Positions 58,848 to 64,000 of a DNA stretch of 64,000 bases are shown piece by piece. Under the pieces are notes generated by a model. It was given only the letters and a program-made list of their open reading frames with translations. It ran no database searches and had not been told where the DNA came from. Both the position numbers and the translations under genes were made by a program. Each line of letters starts with the position of its first letter. Within the stretch, counting starts at the first letter, position 1. Source of the DNA: Leptospira fletcheri. Lineage in GTDB: Bacteria; Spirochaetota; Leptospiria; Leptospirales; Leptospiraceae. The stretch covers positions 410,572 to 474,571 of the forward strand of contig NZ_RQET01000001.1 of the NCBI RefSeq assembly GCF_004769195.1, in the 5' to 3' direction.

Positions 58848-58861
58848 TGAGATATCTCTCA
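58848..58861. promoter_or_regulatory. TGAGA-N4-TCTCA operator, site 1
   Basis: TGAGATATCTCTCA, perfect 5-bp arms, within an AT-rich divergent control region and 79 bases before the C-C hydrolase start. Probably the operator for the minus-strand catabolic operon. Confidence 0.7.
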
Positions 58862-58924
58862 TTTTTAAATTATTTTTAATTTTTGCACCTTCCTCTATAA
58901 AATGTAAATGTCAATCAAAAAATA

Positions 58925-58957
58925 TTGACTACACAAATATTATTGAGAATATTCTCA
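58925..58957 (+). promoter_or_regulatory. Promoter with TGAGA-N4-TCTCA operator, site 2
   Basis: A -35-like TTGACT (58925-58930), 17 bases, then -10-like AATATT (58948-58953). The operator TGAGAATATTCTCA (58944-58957) covers the -10 box. It points to the amidohydrolase, whose ATG is 100 bases downstream. The same geometry recurs at 61301-61333. Confidence 0.7.
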
Positions 58958-59056
58958 TTTTAAATCGTATATCATATTTATGAGAACATATTATTATATT
59001 ACGGATGTTATTTTTAAAGCCTTGTCTCAATCTGAAAAAGATCTGGAGGATTTCCC

Positions 59057-60127
59057 ATGTGCAATTCAATTAAAGCAATCGACGTACATCACCATTTTAT
59101 CCCTTCTTTCTATACCGAAGAATTGCATCGACAGGGAATCAAAGTCGTGGCCGGAGCCCCGATTCCCTCTTGGAACCCGGAACGATCCTTAGATGTTATG
59201 AATATGAACGCGATCCGGACCGCCATTACTTCCATTTCCTCTCCGGGTGTCTATTTCGGAGATAAAGGCTCGGCGGTTTCCTTAGCACGGCGCTGTAATG
59301 AATATGCAAAAAATATAAAGGAACTGTATCCGGATAGATTCGGTTCTTTTGCGGTATTACCGATGCCCCTACCGGAAGAGTCGTGCCGGGAAGCGGTTTA
59401 TGCCCTGGATACACTAAAAGCGGAAGGGGTTGTTCTCCTCGCAAGCACCGGAGGAAAGTTCTTAGGTAACCAGGACTTCGATGAATTGATGTATGAATTA
59501 GACCGAAGAAACGCCGTAGTGTTCGTTCATCCGGATATTCATCCCAGCAGCGAGACGCTCGGATTAAAGACCCCCGGTTTTATATTGGAATTTCTATGCG
59601 ATACGACTAGAGCCGCAGTGAATCTGATTTATACTGGTACATTCGAAAAATATCCCAGAATAAAATGGATTCTCGCACATGCGGGAGGCTTTTTACCCTA
59701 TGTTGCCTGGAGGATTTCTTTAGGAAATCTTCTCCCGGAAATTTTGGAAAAAGCCCCGCAAGGAATCCTAACCTACATACGGAGACTCTATTTTGACACG
59801 GCATTGTCCCCTTCTCCTTTTGCGATGGCCGCATTAAAGGAATTAGTGGAACCGGATCACATCCTATTCGGGAGCGATTTTCCGTTTGCACCGGAACCCC
59901 TAGTCATACATCAAAGGGAGGAACTCTCGAAACTCGAACAATTTGAGCCGAGCACTCTTGAGGGTATCGAACGAGTCCATGCGCTGAAACTATTTCCCGG
60001 TCTAACGATGGAAGGGGAAGGCTCCGAGATTGCGCCGAAGTTTGACCGGATCAATTTAAGTACGACGATCAAATTCCAATTGATTAAGAGATTCGTTAGC
60101 TTCGCCTCGAAAGCCAGAAATCGTTAA
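59057..60127 (+). CDS. Amidohydrolase of the ACMSD (metal-dependent decarboxylase) family
   Basis: A 356-residue TIM-barrel protein. The N-terminal metal motif is IDVHHHF (HxH at about 11-13). VFVHPD (about 178), WILAHAGGFLPY and ILFGSDFPFAPEP complete the metal-binding His and Asp set of the aminocarboxymuconate semialdehyde decarboxylase family. Relatives decarboxylate aromatic or ring-opened acids such as resorcylate or 5-carboxyvanillate. GGAGG precedes the ATG. Its promoter is overlapped by an operator, so it is probably co-regulated with the meta-cleavage operon. Confidence 0.88.
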   Translation: MCNSIKAIDVHHHFIPSFYTEELHRQGIKVVAGAPIPSWNPERSLDVMNMNAIRTAITSISSPGVYFGDKGSAVSLARRCNEYAKNIKELYPDRFGSFAVLPMPLPEESCREAVYALDTLKAEGVVLLASTGGKFLGNQDFDELMYELDRRNAVVFVHPDIHPSSETLGLKTPGFILEFLCDTTRAAVNLIYTGTFEKYPRIKWILAHAGGFLPYVAWRISLGNLLPEILEKAPQGILTYIRRLYFDTALSPSPFAMAALKELVEPDHILFGSDFPFAPEPLVIHQREELSKLEQFEPSTLEGIERVHALKLFPGLTMEGEGSEIAPKFDRINLSTTIKFQLIKRFVSFASKARNR

Positions 60128-60143
60128 TCGAAATGGAAAGATT

Positions 60144-60779
60144 CTACTGTTTCCAGACTCTATCGAAGGCTTTTTGGCTGATGTTCTTTGCGGTAGTCGC
60201 GGAAACTCCGAATGCTTTCAAAACTAAAGCGATCATATCGACGTCATGCGATTTGTTTTTCGCCCGGCCTTCCAGAATATTTCTGATTCCATAATGCAAT
60301 GCACCTACGTAGAGTCCCAAAGCAGCATCTTCGAAATCGATCGTAAACCTTCCCGCCTTAATCGCCTTCTGCATATCCTTTAACGGTTGGGCACGCAGGA
60401 GTTCGCTCATCCTGGGTGCGGCTGCTGCGACCCTGATCAAAGCCCAGCCCCAATCCGCATCGTTTCTTGCCCTTTTTAAAAAAAGCATACCTCCCAACGC
60501 CATTCGTTCCGCGCCATCTGTGATATCCGGCATTAACTGAACCGCTTCCGAGACCAACGATTCAGCCAGAGCGAACGCGGATGCCTCTAGTAACTCCTCT
60601 TTCGTTTTGAAATAATTGTAAAAAGTACCGTTCGCAACTTCCGCTTCCGCGGAAACTTCCGCGATGGATGTTTCCCCGGCATCCTTGACCGCGAACAATC
60701 TTAAAGCGGCATTCATAATTTGAGCCCTTGTTCTTTCCCGCTTTGGAAGTAAAACTTTTCTACGTTTCGCGACAGCCAT
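60144..60779 (-). CDS. TetR/AcrR-family regulator of the aromatic catabolic module
   Basis: A 211-residue protein. A basic N-terminus (KRRKVLLPKRERTRAQI) leads to the HTH: TSIAEVSAEAEVANGTFYNYFKTKEELLEAS (in parts, about 36-66), a standard TetR recognition helix. The C-terminal ligand domain is unassigned. It converges with the amidohydrolase and lies between two operator-bearing control regions; an operator copy also sits 46 bases upstream of its own ATG. Autoregulation and repression of the neighbouring genes is the simplest reading. Confidence 0.88.
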   Translation of the reverse strand: MAVAKRRKVLLPKRERTRAQIMNAALRLFAVKDAGETSIAEVSAEAEVANGTFYNYFKTKEELLEASAFALAESLVSEAVQLMPDITDGAERMALGGMLFLKRARNDADWGWALIRVAAAAPRMSELLRAQPLKDMQKAIKAGRFTIDFEDAALGLYVGALHYGIRNILEGRAKNKSHDVDMIALVLKAFGVSATTAKNISQKAFDRVWKQ

Positions 60780-60824
60780 TCCCTACCATTACTTGTCTCA
60801 GGATAGTCGGAGCAACTACAATAT

Positions 60825-60838
60825 TGAGAGAAATCTCA
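60825..60838. promoter_or_regulatory. TGAGA-N4-TCTCA operator, site 3
   Basis: TGAGAGAAATCTCA with perfect 5-bp arms, between the TetR start (60779) and the DUF2721 start (60882). Flanks TATTGAGA and TCTCATTT match site 2. Confidence 0.7.
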
Positions 60839-60881
60839 TTTATTGATTGTTTTATATCAGCCGAAATTCCCTTCTTTGACT

Positions 60882-61286
60882 ATGGATTCACTTTCTTATA
60901 ATACTCCCGGATTGCTTTTTCCGGCGATTTCGCTTTTAATGCTGGCCTTTACGAATCGATTCTTCGGACTCGCTTCTCTTGCACGCCAACTGCTGGAAAA
61001 ATACCGGGAAACCAAAGAAGAACTACTCCTCGCCCAAGTACGGAATTTACGATTTCGGATTTCACTCGTACGATTCTCCCAATCTTTCGGAATCCTTAGC
61101 CTGATCTGCTGCACCCTATCCATCGGGCTCGTTTCTTTTTATAATCTTCTGGCTTGGCTATTCTTCGGCGCCTCCTTGCTATTCATGATCTTGTCCTTGG
61201 TCTATTCATTGCTCGAAATTCACCTCTCGACCCAGGCCCTAAAAATAGAAATAGAGGCCGTATTAAAGGAAAATTTACACGAATGA
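60882..61286 (+). CDS. DUF2721-like membrane protein
   Basis: About 134 residues from the ATG at 60882 (a TTG at 60843 is possible). Three hydrophobic helices: LLFPAISLLMLAFTNRFFGLASLARQL opening (about 10-37), then FSQSFGILSLICCTLSIGLVSF and LLAWLFFGASLLFMILSLVY. The TPGLLFPAISLL...TNRF pattern and the following charged helix resemble DUF2721 proteins, whose role is unknown. It is divergent from the TetR gene and shares the operator at 60825-60838. Confidence 0.7.
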   Translation: MDSLSYNTPGLLFPAISLLMLAFTNRFFGLASLARQLLEKYRETKEELLLAQVRNLRFRISLVRFSQSFGILSLICCTLSIGLVSFYNLLAWLFFGASLLFMILSLVYSLLEIHLSTQALKIEIEAVLKENLHE

Positions 61287-61300
61287 ATTCTCATTTTCTA

Positions 61301-61333
61301 TTGACTATAATATCATTTTTGATCATATTCTCA
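61301..61333 (+). promoter_or_regulatory. Promoter with imperfect TGAGA-N4-TCTCA operator, site 4
   Basis: TTGACT (61301-61306), 17 bases, CATATT (61324-61329), with TGATCATATTCTCA (61320-61333) covering the -10 box in exactly the same register as site 2. One arm deviates at two positions. It leads to the FAH-family gene 103 bases downstream. Confidence 0.6.
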
Positions 61334-61435
61334 TTTATATAAATATGTATATTCACGGATAAAAGAGATAGCAAAACACATGCCGATAAGCAAAGTGTAA
61401 GACGTTGCACTCAAGACGGGATACAGGAATAAAGA

Positions 61436-62386
61436 ATGGCGAAAAACTATATTCGATTTCAAAGGAAAAACCGAATTGATTGGGGATTTTACAAGGACGG
61501 ATCCTTGACTCCTTTGGAATTCGGGGACGTAAGTACGGCAGAATTTTTGAAATCCGTCCCAAAAGGTCGGAAAAATAAGACGGGAACTAAGCTACCCTTG
61601 GAACGGATCCTAATCCTTTCGCCGATCACGGCACCTTGTCAGATCATTTGCCAAGGTGCGAATTACAGACAACATCTGATCGAATCCGGATTAAATCCGA
61701 ACGATAAAACATATAATATGTTTTTCACAAAGTCGGATGCTTCTCTATCTCCCCCCGTGGGAAATATCGCCCGTCCGAAACATGTGAAACTATTGGATTA
61801 TGAAATCGAACTAGGACTCGTCTTCGGCAAAAGGATCGATTCCGAAACCAAGCTCACTCGGGACAATGCTTCCCAATTTATAGTGGCGTTTTTTATGGCG
61901 AACGATGTCGCTGCGAGGGACATCCAACTTCCCCAACTCCAGTGGTATAAAGGAAAATCCTACAGAACTTTTTTGCCCGCCGGGCCGATGCTTTCTGTAT
62001 TGGAGCCTGGTGATTTCGAACTTTTAGAGAAATTGGAGCTGACCTTAACGGTAAACGATGAAATTAGGCAGCACGACAGCGCGTCCAATTTGGTGTACAA
62101 ACCGATAGAAACGATCCTGGAACTATCTCAATTTTGTAATATAAATCCAGGAGATGTTTTACTTACCGGAACACCTTCCGGATGCGCCTTAAAGGCCCCT
62201 GGAAAATTCGTCCAGAAGATCGCAGGACTTTTATCCGAGAAGAAAAAATGGGAACTCTTCGTGAAAGGCCAATCCAAACGAAAAGAGTATTTACAGCCGA
62301 ACGATAGGGTACGGTCTTCCATCCGAACCGCGGATCGGAGGATCGACTTGGGAGAGCAAATCCTGGACATAGTTCAAGAATCCTGA
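61436..62386 (+). CDS. Fumarylacetoacetate hydrolase (FAH) family protein
   Basis: A 316-residue protein. The catalytic region starts [16 protein letters not shown] (about 78-93), continues with the metal-binding [14 protein letters not shown] and [33 protein letters not shown], and ends [14 protein letters not shown]. Family members hydrolyse, decarboxylate or hydrate ring-cleavage products (for example fumarylpyruvate or 2-hydroxymuconate derivatives). It is preceded by an operator-bearing promoter. It may handle a ring-opened intermediate that the C-C hydrolase does not. Confidence 0.88.
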   Translation: MAKNYIRFQRKNRIDWGFYKDGSLTPLEFGDVSTAEFLKSVPKGRKNKTGTKLPLERILILSPITAPCQIICQGANYRQHLIESGLNPNDKTYNMFFTKSDASLSPPVGNIARPKHVKLLDYEIELGLVFGKRIDSETKLTRDNASQFIVAFFMANDVAARDIQLPQLQWYKGKSYRTFLPAGPMLSVLEPGDFELLEKLELTLTVNDEIRQHDSASNLVYKPIETILELSQFCNINPGDVLLTGTPSGCALKAPGKFVQKIAGLLSEKKKWELFVKGQSKRKEYLQPNDRVRSSIRTADRRIDLGEQILDIVQES

Positions 62387-62892
62387 AATGCCACTGCCGC
62401 TGCAAATTCGATTCCTTCTTCGATGTCCAACAGTCTTTGTTTTCTTGCCTGTTTCTTCGCTTCTCCTCCTTCGGCCGCGTCCCTCGCATTTTCCTTTATT
62501 CTAATACCTTCATGTTTCCACCCTCGGGTCAGGCTCTCACCTTCGGTCAAGTTATTGCGCTCTTTTGAAATACCAGAATCTTTTCTCGCCTCCAATAACT
62601 TGACCACGGTTCGATCCTTCGCGGAGTTGTGCGCGGAGATTCTACCGGCTCACGCTCAAATTGTGATTCTAAGCCAAATTTTTATCACTAAAATGCTTGT
62701 AGATTTAGTTCATAAATTATAATTTCGTATCGGAATTAAAAAGAGTCGCAGAATGCCAAACAAAGTCTTATAGGAAAACCTCAATCCAAGCAAAATACAA
62801 TATACCGACACAGATCTTATCCACTGGAAAAGAAACATACCATCCTAATGTAAGGCAGCAACATCCTGAAAAAGTAAAATGGGGAAAATAAT
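62387..62892. other. Intergenic region between catabolic module and toxin-antitoxin pair
   Basis: About 500 bases with no gene I can support. Two opposing frames of 77 and 99 codons exist but show no family features or ribosome sites. The composition changes inside it, from mixed to strongly AT-rich after about 62700. It may contain the remains of inserted or deleted DNA. Confidence 0.4.
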
Positions 62893-63102
62893 ATGAAACT
62901 AATTCATCCGCAATTTATTACCGACGAAAAAGGGAAGAAACTCTCAGTAGTTCTTTCTATCAAAGAATATAAAACCTTACTCGAAAACTCAGAAGAACTC
63001 GAAGATATTAAACTCTACGACGCAGTTAAGGCTAAAAACGAAAAGCCAACTCCCCTAACGGATTATCTTAGATCTAGAAAAACTAAACGGAAACATGCCT
63101 GA
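62893..63102 (+). CDS. RelB/Phd-like antitoxin
   Basis: A 69-residue protein. FITDEKGKKLSVVLSIKEYKTLLENSEELEDIKLYDAVKAKNEKPTPL is the common pattern of small antitoxins paired with RelE/ParE toxins: an N-terminal strand/helix DNA-binding part and an acidic C-terminal segment that wraps the toxin. The C-terminus is unusually basic. It overlaps the toxin gene by 8 bases, so translation is coupled. Probably autoregulated. Confidence 0.82.
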   Translation: MKLIHPQFITDEKGKKLSVVLSIKEYKTLLENSEELEDIKLYDAVKAKNEKPTPLTDYLRSRKTKRKHA

Positions 63103-63352
63103 ATATTTCGTCTTCCTCTCTAAAACTGCAGGCAAACAACTCGACAAACTTCCGGATTCAGTCGCAGAGACTTTACTCAAAACAATTGAAAGCCTTGCGA
63201 AGAATCCAAAACCTCAAGGTGTAAAAAAACTAAAGGGACGAGATGGTTATCGCATTCGAAAAGGAGACTATAGAATCATTTACGACATCGTCGATATGAA
63301 ACTGGTTGTTGAGGTTATCGCTATTGGGCATAGAAAAGATATCTATTCCTAA
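63095..63352 (+). CDS. RelE/ParE-family toxin
   Basis: An 85-residue protein with the RelE fold pattern: FVFLSKTAGKQLDKLPDSV (helical N-terminus), LAKNPKPQGVKKLKGRDGYRIRKGDYRIIYDI and VVEVIAIGHRKDIY. The conserved basic residues of the LKGRDGYRIRKGDYRIIY strand region and the final HRKDIY correspond to the mRNA-cleaving surface of RelE-type toxins. It should be neutralised by the upstream antitoxin. The pair sits next to a broken transposase. Confidence 0.9.
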   Translation: MPEYFVFLSKTAGKQLDKLPDSVAETLLKTIESLAKNPKPQGVKKLKGRDGYRIRKGDYRIIYDIVDMKLVVEVIAIGHRKDIYS

Positions 63353-63451
63353 TCCTCCTACAACCGAATTTTTATAACCTCTTCTTAGTTAATATTCCCG
63401 CCGTTGGAACATATTATTTCTATGCTTTTATTTAAATAAAAGTAATCAACA

Positions 63452-64000
63452 ATGCACTATAAGCTATCCCTCCTGACAAACTTCTTCTTTCTATTTTACT
63501 TCCTGTCTCAGCACAAAACGGAAACCCAAACTGAACTTCAAATTCTATTCCTAAAGACGCAAATCGTAGCCTACAAGCGAAGAAAGAAAAAGTTTCATAC
63601 CAAACCTTTCCAACGACTGACCCTCGTTTTACTTTTCTATGTTCTCTACGATTGGAAAACGAATCTCGCAATCGTTTCTCCTGACACCCTTCTCACTTGG
63701 AGAAAACAGAAATTCAAGACCTTCTGGGCAACGATTTCCAAACGAAAAAAGGCCGGACGACCCAATGTCGCTTGGCCCGTAATCAAGCTCATTCGAAGGG
63801 TCGCCAAAGAAAATCGAATCTGGGGAGCAACAAAACTTCACGGCTTGCTACAAAAAATCGGATACGATATTTCCGAAAGGACTGTCTCTAAGTACATCCC
63901 GAAGCGACCGACCGATCCAAAGAAATGTGGTGAGATAGTATTCACCTGACAGTCATCGAAAAACCGGTGGCCCCAGTTTCTTCTGAAAGAGAAAATGATT
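63452..64000 (+). pseudogene. Broken integrase-type transposase (partial)
   Basis: The frame from 63452 encodes the N-terminal part of an rve-type transposase: [21 protein letters not shown], then the conserved [65 protein letters not shown] (in parts, about 110-157). It is interrupted by an in-frame TGA at 63947-63949. Translation after it continues in the same frame as QSSKNRWPQFLLKEK to the window edge, resembling the KNRW..FL segment that precedes the catalytic core in this family. So it is decayed and also truncated by the window end. Confidence 0.75.

Noticed and set aside
58770..59056. AT-rich divergent region as a replication or transfer origin
   Set aside because: No iterons, DnaA boxes or initiator gene; the palindromes are explained as operators.
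62374..62607. 77-codon minus-strand frame after the FAH gene
   Set aside because: Lys/Glu/Ala-rich and overlapping the FAH stop; no family or ribosome site seen. It could be a decayed remnant but cannot be supported.

Overview
The window reads as chromosomal DNA of a Leptospira-like spirochaete. The reasons are the many TTG/GTG starts, the spirochaetal-style lipoproteins, the LpxI-LpxB lipid A genes, stand-alone outer-membrane barrels, and dense signalling proteins (a GGDEF/EAL protein, a class III cyclase, a SpoIIE phosphatase). No rRNA, tRNA, CRISPR array or replication origin was recognised. No species is assigned.

Layout. 1-9.5 kb (plus strand): end of an outer-membrane protein, ruvA, a DoxX protein, sucC-sucD, a TolC-type protein, an SH3b protein, a FmdB zinc ribbon, lpxI and lpxB. 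9.5-14.5 kb (minus): an AsmA-like membrane-anchored protein, a TPR lipoprotein and a UvrD/Rep helicase. 14.5-19 kb (plus): Nudix hydrolase, MFS transporter, M1 aminopeptidase. 19-25.3 kb: alkB (minus), a GGDEF/EAL protein (plus), then two lipoproteins and a barrel protein (minus). 25.8-32 kb (plus): a phosphate-uptake block of porin, small lipoprotein and pstS-pstC-pstA-pstB. 32-43.5 kb: a DinB-like protein, an ATP-grasp enzyme, an adenylate cyclase, an unknown protein, an esterase-like lipoprotein, a barrel protein divergent from an ArsR regulator, an ABC-2 exporter and a SpoIIE/TPR phosphatase. 43.5-49.4 kb: a flavin monooxygenase divergent from a TetR regulator, an ABC-F ATPase, and an ArsR-SRPBCC-VOC operon. 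49.4-52.2 kb: a stand-alone SIR2-like protein and two membrane proteins.

52.3-62.4 kb is an aromatic-ring meta-cleavage module. The minus-strand operon encodes a C-C hydrolase, an extradiol dioxygenase, an MhpA-type hydroxylase, a 2-keto-4-pentenoate hydratase, an acylating acetaldehyde dehydrogenase and a 4-hydroxy-2-oxovalerate aldolase. Together these can hydroxylate an aromatic ring, open it, and deliver pyruvate and acetyl-CoA. An ACMSD-type amidohydrolase, a TetR regulator, a DUF2721 membrane protein and an FAH-family enzyme lie beside it. A 14-bp operator of the form TGAGA-N4-TCTCA occurs in the control regions of these units. At two promoters it sits in the same register over the -10 box. 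I read this as one TetR-controlled regulon. The module looks more AT-rich than the left half of the window.

The right end (62.4-64 kb) holds a long non-coding stretch, a RelB/RelE-type toxin-antitoxin pair, and a transposase gene broken by an in-frame TGA and cut by the window edge. This is a typical edge of an accessory region.
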